In this document: positions 18,679 to 27,050 of the stretch, one piece after another
How positions within the stretch are numbered: the first letter of the stretch is position 1
How the letters are laid out: each line of letters opens with the position of its first letter
From: Austwickia sp. TVS 96-490-7B
GTDB taxonomy: Bacteria; Actinomycetota; Actinomycetes; Actinomycetales; Dermatophilaceae
Direction: 5' to 3'
NCBI RefSeq assembly: GCF_019331795.1
Contig: NZ_JAHPZL010000008.1
Coordinates: 1-64,000 of the forward strand
DNA: 64,000 nt
Notes under the pieces: generated by a model
What the model was told of the DNA's origin: nothing
Database searches by the model: none
What the model saw: only the letters and a program-made list of their open reading frames with translations
Position numbers and translations under genes: made by a program

Positions 18679-20390
18679 CCTCACGCGCCCCACGCAGCGC
18701 CTTCATGCTTATCGCCTGTGCCAGCCTCGTCCTCGCAGGGTGTTCTTCCGGGGGTGATAAGTCATCGAAAGCTCCCGAAACGCAGGATATTGTCGGCGCC
18801 TCTAAGCTGGTTGCTAATAATCCTAAACCCAGAGCAGAACTCAGTGAAGGGGGGACTTTCACTCAGGAAATTGGTGACTGGCCCTCCAATTTTAACAAGA
18901 ACCACATCGACGGCAACAGCACTGAGTATGGATATGTGATCAACGCCACTGACCCAATGTTGTTTGAGTGGGAAGCCGACGGCAAGATTAAACCCAACAA
19001 AGATTTTTTGGAAGAAATGCCTGTTGACAAGAAGGAAGGAGGTAAGCAGGTTATTACTTATACGCTCAACCCTAAGGCTAAGTGGAATGATGGCACCCCG
19101 ATCGATTGGACGGCATTCGAGGCATTCTGGAAGGCCTACCGCCTCCCGGTCGATAAAGGCGAATATGGAAACGTAGCCACCACTGGCTTCGAAGACATCG
19201 AGTCAGTGAAGAAAGGCGATGCGGACAATAAAGTCGTCGTCACCATGAAGCAAGAATTCTATCCAGCTGTGGAGCTCTTTCAGGTTCTCATTCATCCCAA
19301 GCTCGCCATTGACGCGAAGACCTTCAATACTGCCATGAAGAGTGACTTCCATCCTGAATGGCGCTCTGGGCCATTTACCCTTGATAAAATTGATCAGCAA
19401 GCCAAAACGATTGTCCTTAAGCGGAACGATAATTGGTGGGGGGATAAGCCATTGCTGGATAAGTTGATTTATCGGCAAATGGAAGATTCTGCCACCATAC
19501 CTGCTTTCAAAAACGGTGAGGTAGACGCGACTTCAGTGGGCAACAAGGCGCGCTACCAGCAGATTCAGGGGGCGAAAGATCTTGATTTGCGTCGTAGCCA
19601 GCGGCTTGTCACTAACGTGAATATCCTCAACTCTAAAGCTGAAGGCTTGGGTGACCTCAACGTCAGGAAAGCCTACTGGCAAGCTCTTGATCGCGAAGAA
19701 TGGAAGAAAGTTCGCTTTGATGGACTGAATTGGACCGAGAAGCCTACCAATTCAGGTCTCTTCTTTACATTCCAGCCGGAATATGAAGAAACTATTTCAC
19801 TGGCATTTGGAGCCGCGGAAGCCAAAAAGACTCTGGAGTCCGCTGGGTATAAAATGGGAGCTGACAACTACTTCGCCAAGGATGGCAAGAAGCTCACCTT
19901 GAAATACACGACATTTGGAGATGACCCGCTGGCGAGGGCGTTGGCCCAAACGACCCAGTCCCAGATGAAGAAAGCTGGAATTGATCTCCAAATTGACCAA
20001 CGCCCATCCGCATCCTTCAGTGAAACTGTCAGCAAGCACGAATTTGGTGTTATAGCAATGGCGTGGAGCGCAACAACGGCATGGCCGATCACTAATCTTT
20101 GTCAGACGATGTGTACCGACAGTGCCAGCAATTACTCGTCCACCGGTTCCAAGGAACTCGATGAGCGGATGCGGAAGCTCGGATCCATCTCGGACATGAA
20201 AGAACAAGCCAAGGAGATGAATGCCATCGAGCGCGAGTGGAACAAGGAATACGGTCAGATCCCGATGTCGACAGCGCCAATGATTATGGCGGTGCGGAAG
20301 GGATTGGCTAACTGGGGGCCTGCGGCCTTTGCGGGAATGCATCCGCGTTGGCAGGATGTGGGTTGGGAGAAGGGCAGCAACCACAAGTGA
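18675..20390 (+). CDS. Peptide-binding lipoprotein, SBP family 5 (operon 1)
   Basis: The 571-residue extracellular receptor of the transporter. The signal peptide ends in the lipobox LVLAGC (Cys23). Mature features typical of family 5 are visible: WNDGTPIDWTAFEAFWKAY, FTLDKIDQQAKTIVLKRNDNWWG and LNVRKAYWQALDREEW. It is the last gene of the operon, starting by ATGA overlap with the ATPase gene. Base composition is clearly lower in GC than the housekeeping genes: the 60 bases from 19381 contain 24 G or C, while 60 bases in carB (from 57301) contain 41. A terminator with a T-run follows. Ligand size cannot be told. Confidence 0.92.
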   Translation: MTSRAPRSAFMLIACASLVLAGCSSGGDKSSKAPETQDIVGASKLVANNPKPRAELSEGGTFTQEIGDWPSNFNKNHIDGNSTEYGYVINATDPMLFEWEADGKIKPNKDFLEEMPVDKKEGGKQVITYTLNPKAKWNDGTPIDWTAFEAFWKAYRLPVDKGEYGNVATTGFEDIESVKKGDADNKVVVTMKQEFYPAVELFQVLIHPKLAIDAKTFNTAMKSDFHPEWRSGPFTLDKIDQQAKTIVLKRNDNWWGDKPLLDKLIYRQMEDSATIPAFKNGEVDATSVGNKARYQQIQGAKDLDLRRSQRLVTNVNILNSKAEGLGDLNVRKAYWQALDREEWKKVRFDGLNWTEKPTNSGLFFTFQPEYEETISLAFGAAEAKKTLESAGYKMGADNYFAKDGKKLTLKYTTFGDDPLARALAQTTQSQMKKAGIDLQIDQRPSASFSETVSKHEFGVIAMAWSATTAWPITNLCQTMCTDSASNYSSTGSKELDERMRKLGSISDMKEQAKEMNAIEREWNKEYGQIPMSTAPMIMAVRKGLANWGPAAFAGMHPRWQDVGWEKGSNHK

Positions 20391-20422
20391 GTTAGTCTTT
20401 GGCAAACTCATGTCAGGAGAGA

Positions 20423-20457
20423 GGAGAGGATCGGACTCTGTCCGGTCCTCTCCTTTT
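20423..20457 (+). terminator. Rho-independent terminator of peptide operon 1
   Basis: 14-bp stem GGAGAGGATCGGAC (20423-20436) with 20440-20453, one G-U wobble, three-base loop, followed by TTTT. It begins 33 bases after the binding-protein stop. Confidence 0.85.
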
Positions 20458-20659
20458 GCGACGGATGCGCTGTCCCACTGCGCCGTAGGCACGGTTCCCT
20501 TTGCCATCATCTATCGTGTTTGGGGGGCGGGAGTGATCATTCCTGGCTAGTGGCCATAGGCATCATCGTTGCGCACCCTGGAGCTAAAGCGGACTCATAA
20601 GCTATGGATCCATCACGACGAAGGCACCTGGTTGCTTCGACATCCCAGCGCAGTGGCCC

Positions 20660-20712
20660 ATGACATGGCTGTGGGTCCGAGAGCGTCGCTCCCGGACCCA
20701 CAGCCATGTCAT
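20660..20712 (-). terminator. Hairpin terminator of peptide operon 2
   Basis: Perfect 20-bp stem (20660-20679 with 20693-20712) plus an inner GAGCG/CGCTC helix. It lies 10 bases beyond the stop of the last minus-strand gene. No T-run on either side. Confidence 0.75.
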
Positions 20713-20721
20713 ACGCAGGGA

Positions 20722-21846
20722 TTAGGTGGGCGAGGAGCTGTTGTCCTCGACGGCAGCAACGGCTGCTGCAGTCACGTGACCGTCCTGCACATCTTCACTG
20801 GTGATGGTGCCAGTGGGTGCGGCAATGTCAGTGACATCGACGGTCTCCACCACGGTGCGCGGCTCGGCAAAATGGCACGCAGACTCATGTTCGCTGACAC
20901 CATCTGGCCGCATCGACAAGATGGGCTCTTCGGTAGAGCAGCGTTCCTGGGCTTTCCAGCATCGGGTGTGGAATCGACATCCTGAGGGTGGGTTGGCAGG
21001 GGAGGGCACGTCACCGACTAGGACAATCTGCTCTCGTTTGCCGCGCAACGTCGGGTCAGGCACTGGCACCGCCGACAGCAATGCCTGGGTATAGGGATGT
21101 GTCGGGTGGCCGTAGATCTGGTCTTCCTCACCCAGCTCAGCCATCTTTCCTAGATACATCACCCCGACCCGGTCAGAAATGTGCCTGACCACCGACAGGT
21201 CATGGGCAATGAAGACATAACTAAGGCCTAGCTCATCCTGAAGGCGTTCCATGAGGTTGACGACCTGAGCTTGGACCGAAACGTCCAATGCCGACACTGG
21301 TTCGTCACAAATCAACACTTTAGGATTCAAGGCGATCCCGCGAGCAATGCCAATTCGTTGACGCTGGCCGCCGGAGAACTGGTGCGGATACCTGTTAATG
21401 TGTTCTGGGTTTAACCCGACCATGTCCAGAAGATTTCGCACCGCTTTGTCATAGCCCCCCGCGGGAATGGCATCACGGTGGATTCTGAAAGGCTCACCAA
21501 TGATGTCGCCAACAGTCATTCGAGGATTCAATGACGTATAGGGATCCTGGAAGACAATCTGGATGTTACGCCTGATATGGCGCATTGCTGCGCCTCGCTG
21601 GGCGTACATGTCAGCGCCATCAAAGGTCACTGTTCCACTGGTAGGTTCCTCCAATCGCATGAGAAGGCGACCCAGAGTCGATTTACCGCAGCCGGACTCA
21701 CCCACGATTCCTAGGGTTTCGCCCTTGTTGAGAGTGAAACTCACCCCGTCGACAGCCTTGACATGACCAACAGTACGTCGAAGCACACCGCCTTTAATCG
21801 GGTAATGCTTGACTAAGTCTGTGGCGACGAGAATAGGCTCAGGCAT
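20722..21846 (-). CDS. Peptide ABC transporter ATPase, DppF-like (operon 2)
   Basis: A 374-residue cytoplasmic ATPase. Walker A is GESGCGKST, signature FSGGQRQR, Walker [13 protein letters not shown], and the C-terminal oligopeptide/dipeptide domain has the cysteine pattern [15 protein letters not shown] 45-residue variable tail ends in [11 protein letters not shown] 21846 is preceded by GAGGAGG and overlaps the stop of the upstream ATPase by eight bases (ATGCCTGA); a start 18 bases earlier would place the Shine-Dalgarno inside the gene. Last gene of the minus-strand peptide operon. Confidence 0.93.
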   Translation of the reverse strand: MPEPILVATDLVKHYPIKGGVLRRTVGHVKAVDGVSFTLNKGETLGIVGESGCGKSTLGRLLMRLEEPTSGTVTFDGADMYAQRGAAMRHIRRNIQIVFQDPYTSLNPRMTVGDIIGEPFRIHRDAIPAGGYDKAVRNLLDMVGLNPEHINRYPHQFSGGQRQRIGIARGIALNPKVLICDEPVSALDVSVQAQVVNLMERLQDELGLSYVFIAHDLSVVRHISDRVGVMYLGKMAELGEEDQIYGHPTHPYTQALLSAVPVPDPTLRGKREQIVLVGDVPSPANPPSGCRFHTRCWKAQERCSTEEPILSMRPDGVSEHESACHFAEPRTVVETVDVTDIAAPTGTITSEDVQDGHVTAAAVAAVEDNSSSPT

Positions 21847-22882
21847 CGTAAACCTCCTCGGCAAGATGGCATGCGGTCATGCGGCCCGGAGCAATTTCAC
21901 GCAGCTCAGGCAACTGAGACATGCACGTATCGTTCTTGTACCGGCAACGAGGGTTAAAAGGACAACCTTCAGGCATGCGTAACAAGTTCGGTGGGAGACC
22001 ACCGATTGCGGCAAGAGTTTGACCTTTCTGATCGAGTCGTGGGATCGAGTCAAGCAAACCCTTGGTGTAGGGGTGCGCGGGACGCCGATACAGCTCGTAA
22101 ACGTCAGCGGTCTCCATGAGTCGGCCGGCATACATCACAGCGATCCGATCGGCAACATCGGCGACAACACCCAAGTCGTGCGTGATCAGAATCAGCCCCA
22201 TCTGGTGCTCTTCCTGCAGATCTTTCAGCAGCTGCATGATCTGGGCTTGGACGGTGACGTCGAGAGCGGTCGTGGGCTCGTCAGCGATCAGTACTGCCGG
22301 ATCAAGGGCGATGGCCATCGCGATCATGATGCGTTGACGCATCCCACCAGAGAACTGGTGCGGAAACGCACGGACACGTTGTTTTGCTGCCGGAATTTTG
22401 ACTCGCTCCATGAGCTGGACTGCGCGTGCCATGGCATCGCTTTTATTCATTCCGCGGTGCTGTCGAAACATCTCGGCGATCTGCCAACCCACTGGGAAGA
22501 CCGGGTTTAGAGAGCTCAACGCATCTTGGAAAATCATGGAGATCTCGGGGCCACGGACTTTACGTCGGCGGTCTTCGGGCATCCCCAATAGTTCGTGACC
22601 ATTGTATTTCACGGACCCGCTGGGAATCTTTGCGGGTGGCATATCCAAGATACCCATGACTGCCTGGGCAGTGACTGATTTTCCGGAGCCAGATTCTCCG
22701 AGGATTGCTAAAGTCTCCCCGGGCTGCAGTTGAAAACTGACTCCATTGATCGCATGGGCTACACCTTCGTCGGTGTGGAAGTCGACGTACAGGTCCTGGA
22801 CATCAAGGAGGGGCGCGTCCCCAATCCGGGCGAACTGTGAGCTGTCTCGCGCCCCTGCCGCGGGATGTGTGGTGGTCGTCAT
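21839..22882 (-). CDS. Peptide ABC transporter ATPase, DppD-like (operon 2)
   Basis: A 347-residue ATPase partner of the DppF-like protein. Walker A GESGSGKS, signature FSGGMRQR, Walker [13 protein letters not shown], and a cysteine-rich end ([15 protein letters not shown]). ATG 22882 is preceded by GAGGACGG at good spacing and gives [10 protein letters not shown]; longer in-frame starts run back into the end of the permease gene. Thirteen bases separate it from the upstream stop, and eight bases overlap the downstream gene. Confidence 0.93.
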   Translation of the reverse strand: MTTTTHPAAGARDSSQFARIGDAPLLDVQDLYVDFHTDEGVAHAINGVSFQLQPGETLAILGESGSGKSVTAQAVMGILDMPPAKIPSGSVKYNGHELLGMPEDRRRKVRGPEISMIFQDALSSLNPVFPVGWQIAEMFRQHRGMNKSDAMARAVQLMERVKIPAAKQRVRAFPHQFSGGMRQRIMIAMAIALDPAVLIADEPTTALDVTVQAQIMQLLKDLQEEHQMGLILITHDLGVVADVADRIAVMYAGRLMETADVYELYRRPAHPYTKGLLDSIPRLDQKGQTLAAIGGLPPNLLRMPEGCPFNPRCRYKNDTCMSQLPELREIAPGRMTACHLAEEVYDA

Positions 22883-22895
22883 CGTTGTGCCGTCC

Positions 22896-23882
22896 TCATC
22901 GCTGCTTGGGATCAAAAGCATCACGGACCACATCTCCCAGCGTCATGAACGCCAAGACGCACAGGCTCAGGAAGAGCGAGGGGAACAGCAGGCCATAAGG
23001 GGCCTGATAGATGTAGTCCAGTGATTCATTGATAGCGCTGCCCCAGGAAATAGCAGGCTCGCGAAGCCCGATTCCTAGGAATGACAGTGTCGCCTCTGCG
23101 GCGATGTATGCGCCCAAGTTGATGGTGGCCACTACGATCACTGGGGCCAGCGAGTTTGGCAAAATGTGACGAATGATGATGCGCCACGGTGAAGCGCCGA
23201 GAGCCTTAGCCGCCAGCACATACTCGTTTTGTTTCACTTGAATGACTGAACTGCGCATCAGCCGAGTGATCGCAGGCCAACCGAAGATCATCAAGACGAA
23301 TACGACCTTAACCACGATCAGCAGGTAGGAATCGCCAGGGCGACTAGGCCATGTCGTCATAAAAAGGATGCCGCCCAGCAGCATTGGAATAGCGAATACC
23401 ATGTCAGTGAGCCGGGAAAGGAGCGAGTCGAGCCAGCCGCCATAAAATCCGGCTATCATTCCGAGCGTCCCACCGACCACAGATGTAGCGATAGTGGTGA
23501 GCAAGCCGACCATCAGCGAAGCCCGAGCGCCGTAGACACATCGGGCAAAGGTGTCCCGGCCCAGGCGGTCAAAGCCAAAAATTGCTCCTTGGTCACCGGG
23601 CGGGTTGTTTGACCGAGCCAACTGACCGTACGTCGGATCGACTCTAGTGAACAGCTGCGGGGCAATTGCCATCAACAAGAAGATGAGGATGACTGAAGCG
23701 GCCATCCAAAACAACGGACGGCGGCGAAGCTGACGCCATGCATCCTGAGTCAGGGATCGACCAGGGGCAGCAGCACCGCCGTCTGTCAGCTGTTGTGGCG
23801 TGGATGATTCTCCGCTTGCTGTCGGTATCTCCTGTGGGTGCAGAGGTGTCGGTTCGACCTTCAATGTTTTCGGGTCAGTCAT
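22896..23882 (-). CDS. Peptide ABC transporter permease, DppC-like (operon 2)
   Basis: A 328-residue inner-membrane permease. A hydrophilic tail of about 60 residues precedes the first helix (LFWMAASVILIFLLMAIAPQLF). The EAA loop reads KQNEYVLAAKALGASPWRIIIRHILPN, and the end LGDVVRDAFDPKQR is the usual DppC C-terminus. ATG 23882 overlaps the DppB stop by eight bases (ATGACTGA), which fixes the start against a longer frame upstream. Confidence 0.92.
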   Translation of the reverse strand: MTDPKTLKVEPTPLHPQEIPTASGESSTPQQLTDGGAAAPGRSLTQDAWRQLRRRPLFWMAASVILIFLLMAIAPQLFTRVDPTYGQLARSNNPPGDQGAIFGFDRLGRDTFARCVYGARASLMVGLLTTIATSVVGGTLGMIAGFYGGWLDSLLSRLTDMVFAIPMLLGGILFMTTWPSRPGDSYLLIVVKVVFVLMIFGWPAITRLMRSSVIQVKQNEYVLAAKALGASPWRIIIRHILPNSLAPVIVVATINLGAYIAAEATLSFLGIGLREPAISWGSAINESLDYIYQAPYGLLFPSLFLSLCVLAFMTLGDVVRDAFDPKQR

Positions 23883-24801
23883 GGCTAATCCTTGGGTCCA
23901 GCAAACCGTAGAGGAGATCAACGAGGAGATTCATGATCAGGAACACTAAGACGAGCATCGTCACCGCTCCGACTACCGACATTCCGTCGCGGTTGGCGAT
24001 GCCAGTGAAGATCATGCTTCCGACGCCTTGAATGTTGAAGATCCTCTCGGTCACGATGGCCCCGCCGAGCAGAGCCCCAAAGTCAGCTCCGATGAAGGTC
24101 ACCACTGGAATGAGGGAGTTGCGGAGGGTGTGGACGCCAATAGCCCGTCGATGAGTCAGACCTTTAGCAATGGCTGTCCTGGCGTAATCAGCGCGGAGGT
24201 TTTCTACCAGGTTTGTCCGGGTGAGTCGGGCCACATAGGCCACCGATAAAGTCGCCAGAACCAGCCCGGGAAGCAACAACTCCTGGAGAGGAGCTCCTGA
24301 TGAAACCGTCGGTTTGAACCAGCCGAGTTTGATGCCAAAGATGATTTGCGCCATGGGGCCTAGCACGATAATCGGGATGGAGATGAAAATCAGAGTTGCT
24401 AGCATCACCGCCGTATCGACGATACCTCCCTTACGGGTACCAGCAAGAACTCCCACGCCGATGCCGATCACGATTTCGAAAAGGATGGCTACTGACGCTA
24501 ATTTTACCGTGTTTGGGTAGCGTTGAAGTAGTTCACTGCTCACTGTGTTGTTGAAATAGTTGGTCCCAAAGTCTCCTTGGGCCAGATTAGTCACGTACTT
24601 CCCATATTGAACGAGAAGTGGATCGTCGAGATGATGATCCTTCCGATATTGCGCTACATATTCGGCAGAGCATGGACGCTCGCCGCATTTGCCATCAGTG
24701 GGATCTCCGGGAAGGGCGAAGACCATTGCAAAAATGAGGAATGTTGCCCCAATAAGGACGGGTATCATTTGCAACAGTCGTCGGACCACATACTTTCCCA
24801 T
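23875..24801 (-). CDS. Peptide ABC transporter permease, DppB-like (operon 2)
   Basis: A 308-residue permease with the classical DppB start MGKYVVRRLLQMIPVLIGATFLIF, conserved GDPTD, and the EAA loop LRADYARTAIAKGLTHRRAIGVHTLRNS. ATG 24801 is preceded by AGGAGG. It follows the binding-protein gene by 195 bases, a gap that contains a 13-bp hairpin, so it is probably in the same transcript but expressed at a lower level. Confidence 0.92.
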   Translation of the reverse strand: MGKYVVRRLLQMIPVLIGATFLIFAMVFALPGDPTDGKCGERPCSAEYVAQYRKDHHLDDPLLVQYGKYVTNLAQGDFGTNYFNNTVSSELLQRYPNTVKLASVAILFEIVIGIGVGVLAGTRKGGIVDTAVMLATLIFISIPIIVLGPMAQIIFGIKLGWFKPTVSSGAPLQELLLPGLVLATLSVAYVARLTRTNLVENLRADYARTAIAKGLTHRRAIGVHTLRNSLIPVVTFIGADFGALLGGAIVTERIFNIQGVGSMIFTGIANRDGMSVVGAVTMLVLVFLIMNLLVDLLYGLLDPRISHD

Positions 24802-24912
24802 GGCACCTCCTAGGTCATATCATGCGGGTAGGGGTCAGGCCAGGACGGGCTGTTTCAGCTCAGGGACGACGACGACATGGCACCTTGCCGTTGCAGGGCA
24901 CCGGTGAAGCAT

Positions 24913-24947
24913 GCCAGCGGCCTGCACGGGGTGCGCAGGCCGCTGGC
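24913..24947 (-). terminator. Intercistronic hairpin between binding-protein and permease genes
   Basis: 13-bp perfect stem (24913-24925 with 24935-24947), nine-base loop, no T-run. Placed just after the binding-protein stop inside the operon, it fits a partial terminator or mRNA stabiliser that keeps the binding protein in excess. Confidence 0.55.
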
Positions 24948-24996
24948 GATGATCCGTCAGGGCTGAATCCTGTTCCAGGTCGCTAAGGCCTGGGGA

Positions 24997-26607
24997 TTAC
25001 TTCTGCTTGATCGAGGCGTAGTCGACGATGCCGAACGGCGTGATCTTGACGTTGGTGACTTTGGTGGACCAACCAGCGTGCTGACTCATCGTCCAGAGCG
25101 GAACTGACGGCATTTGCTCGGTCAGCATTTGCTCGGCCTCGTGGTAGAGCTTGAACCCTTCGGCGGTCGACTTTGCTGCTGCAGCTTCTTTCAGCTTGGC
25201 ATCGAACGCAGCATTGCTGTAGTCGTTGTCATTGCTTGATCCACCAGTGCCGTAGAGGGGTGCGAGGAATGTTTCAGGGGAGGGGTAGTCCATCTGCCAT
25301 CCGGCCCGGAACATACCCTTAATTTCGCGGTTCTTGACGGCGTTACGGAAGGTCTTGAAGTCCACCTTCGCGTCAGCTTCACATTTGATGCCGAGGGTGT
25401 TGGTGATCGACTGGCAAGCGGGCTCTGCCCAGGATCGGTGCGCGGAGTCGCCGTTAAATCCAATGGTGAGGGTGCCCGAGAAGCCGCCTGCTTCCTTGAG
25501 GAGTTCGCGCGCCTTGTCTGGGTTGTATTTGCAGAAGTCGCCGCAGGTGCCCTCTGGGTAGTCACCGACGACCTTGGGAGCGACCCAGCTATCCAGGGGC
25601 CGGCGTTCGCCGGCGAAGACTTTGTCGACGATCGTCTGTCGGTCAATCGCCATGGAGATCGCCTTCTTGAACTTGGGGTTCTGTACGGCAGGGTCGGCTT
25701 TGGGAGCGGCAAAATCGACCATTTGAACCACGCCAACATCGTTACGCATGGCCCAGCGATCAGGAAGGTCCTTATGGTATTTCAAGCCGTTAATGGCGTC
25801 AGCGGGCATGTCATCGATGACATCCAGGTTGTTGGCGAGCAGATCCTTGTAAGCCGCCCCGATGTCCTGATAGATCCGGAAAGTGATCTTGTCAGAGTTG
25901 CCTTTGAAAGCGCCGGAGTAGTGCGGGTTCTTCTCCACCACGATTTGCTGGTTGGCATCCCATTTGGTGACCATGTATGGCCCGGCGCTGATGGGTTTTT
26001 TACCGAAACCACCCTTGGGGTCCGCGAAGAAAGCATCTGGCATCGGCGCGAACGCAGTGTAGCCCAGCCGCAACGGGAAGTCGGAGACCGGGTTGGCCAG
26101 AGTGATCGAGAAGGAATAGTCGTCAACCTTCTTGAGGCCACTCATCTCTTTGACGGTTGCGCCGCTCTTGGAGACTTCTGCATACCCTTCAACGGGTTCC
26201 AGGAAGGTGCCGGCGACCATGGCGTTGGGGCCGTAGGCGGCGTAATTCCATGCCTTGATGAAGTTGTCTGCCTTGACTTCGGTGCCGTCGGAGAACTTAT
26301 AGCCCTTCTTCAACGTGACGTTGAAGGTCTTGCTGTCCGAGGTCTCAATCTTCTCGGCAATGTCATTCTCAGGTTTGGCGGTCTCTTTGTTGTAGCGGAC
26401 GAGGCCGGCGACCGTGGTGGTCAACACGTTCCCGGCGCAGGTTTCATTGGTGTTGGCCGGGATGAGATCGTTTTGTGGGTTGCAACCATGGACGGTGATG
26501 GCGTTTCCCAAGCTGCCACCTGAGCTGTCTCCGCCGCCGCAGGAAGCTGCAACAAGAGATGTGGCGCAGAGGCCGACCACGATGGCCGCACGGGTCTTTG
26601 CTCGCAT
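24997..26607 (-). CDS. Peptide-binding lipoprotein, SBP family 5 (operon 2)
   Basis: A 536-residue extracellular receptor. The signal MRAKTRAAIVVGLCATSLVAASC ends in a lipobox-like AASC (Cys23). Family 5 features: KKGYKFSDGTEVKADNFIKAWNYAAYGPNA, and near the end the conserved PLWTMSQHAGWS. It is closer in layout to the orphan lipoprotein at 37092 than to the operon 1 receptor. ATG 26607 is chosen for a strong AGGAGG Shine-Dalgarno and a proper signal peptide; a frame open far upstream is non-coding leader. First gene of the minus-strand operon. Confidence 0.93.
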   Translation of the reverse strand: MRAKTRAAIVVGLCATSLVAASCGGGDSSGGSLGNAITVHGCNPQNDLIPANTNETCAGNVLTTTVAGLVRYNKETAKPENDIAEKIETSDSKTFNVTLKKGYKFSDGTEVKADNFIKAWNYAAYGPNAMVAGTFLEPVEGYAEVSKSGATVKEMSGLKKVDDYSFSITLANPVSDFPLRLGYTAFAPMPDAFFADPKGGFGKKPISAGPYMVTKWDANQQIVVEKNPHYSGAFKGNSDKITFRIYQDIGAAYKDLLANNLDVIDDMPADAINGLKYHKDLPDRWAMRNDVGVVQMVDFAAPKADPAVQNPKFKKAISMAIDRQTIVDKVFAGERRPLDSWVAPKVVGDYPEGTCGDFCKYNPDKARELLKEAGGFSGTLTIGFNGDSAHRSWAEPACQSITNTLGIKCEADAKVDFKTFRNAVKNREIKGMFRAGWQMDYPSPETFLAPLYGTGGSSNDNDYSNAAFDAKLKEAAAAKSTAEGFKLYHEAEQMLTEQMPSVPLWTMSQHAGWSTKVTNVKITPFGIVDYASIKQK

Positions 26608-26860
26608 GGGTGAGAACCTCCTGCACGCGTCCTTGCCCGGGTGGCAATGGACTCTTGAGCTGTGAGCCGACCTACCCGAGTTCGTCGGCGTCCCGCTGAC
26701 ATGTGAGGCATGACTGGCGGAACCCCGTACATAGGTGAGGCATACGTACGGGCTGTGCGCCAACTTAGAACTTTTTTGCGCTGAAGTAGGCGTGTTGAGA
26801 CGAAAATGTGACTGGGTGGCGAGCCGGACGGCACCATGTATACCACCTAGCGCATACATA

Positions 26861-26888
26861 TACATAGATCTCGGCGTTGATCGATCAA
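26861..26888 (-). promoter_or_regulatory. Candidate promoter of peptide operon 2 with palindromic operator
   Basis: Read on the minus strand, TTGATC (26888-26883) and TATGTA (26866-26861) are -35/-10-like with a 16-base spacer. The -35 lies in the perfect palindrome TTGATCGATCAA, a plausible repressor site. It implies a leader of roughly 245 bases. Confidence 0.4.
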
Positions 26889-26893
26889 TAATG

Positions 26894-26899
26894 TATAAT
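26894..26899 (+). promoter_or_regulatory. Consensus -10 box, plus strand (alaS side)
   Basis: A perfect TATAAT, rare in this GC-rich window, about 150 bases before alaS. No TTGACA-like hexamer is at the right distance; TTGATC at 26877 is only 11 bases away. Confidence 0.35.
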
Positions 26900-26997
26900 G
26901 CCGGATTCTTTCCGCCGCTGTGGGCTGGAGTCTCACGTGGCGTCGCCCTCCCAGCGGCGGCCTGCCACGGCCTGCCCAGTAGGCTAGTAAGTCTCAT

Positions 26998-27020
26998 CGC
27001 ACCGGAGAAGGTCCGGTGCG
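26998..27020 (+). promoter_or_regulatory. Hairpin in the alaS leader
   Basis: 9-bp perfect stem CGCACCGGA / TCCGGTGCG with loop GAAGG, ending 30 bases before the alaS ATG. Could modulate alaS expression; no T-box features are seen. Confidence 0.4.
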
Positions 27021-27050
27021 CATACCGTCGTCTCTTGCAAGGACACCCGC

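Larger units (their letters stand above)
20391..20721. other. Gap between convergent peptide operons
   Basis: 331 bases without a supportable gene. It holds a T-run terminator for operon 1 near its left end and a long perfect hairpin for operon 2 at its right end; nothing recognisable lies between. Confidence 0.7.
26608..27050. other. Divergent intergenic region, peptide operon 2 / alaS
   Basis: 443 bases. A notably AT-rich island (about 26838-26900) carries a 12-bp perfect palindrome TTGATCGATCAA (26877-26888) and opposing promoter-like elements. On the peptide-operon side there are two copies of GTGAGGCAT (26703-26711 and 26735-26743) 32 bases apart and a hairpin CCCGTAC (26724-26730) / GTACGGG (26746-26752). 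On the alaS side a 9-bp hairpin (26998-27020) precedes the start. Confidence 0.6.

Noticed and set aside
20569-20985. A 138-codon plus-strand frame over the end of peptide operon 2
   Set aside because: It is antisense to the DppF-like gene, crosses the long terminator hairpin and has no ribosome binding site.
25438-26523. A 361-codon plus-strand frame
   Set aside because: Exact antisense of the binding-protein gene; long opposite-strand frames are expected in GC-rich genes and no family features appear.
26900-27050. alaS leader as a T-box riboswitch
   Set aside because: No AGGGUGG-like T-box, no specifier stem or long antiterminator; only one simple hairpin is present.
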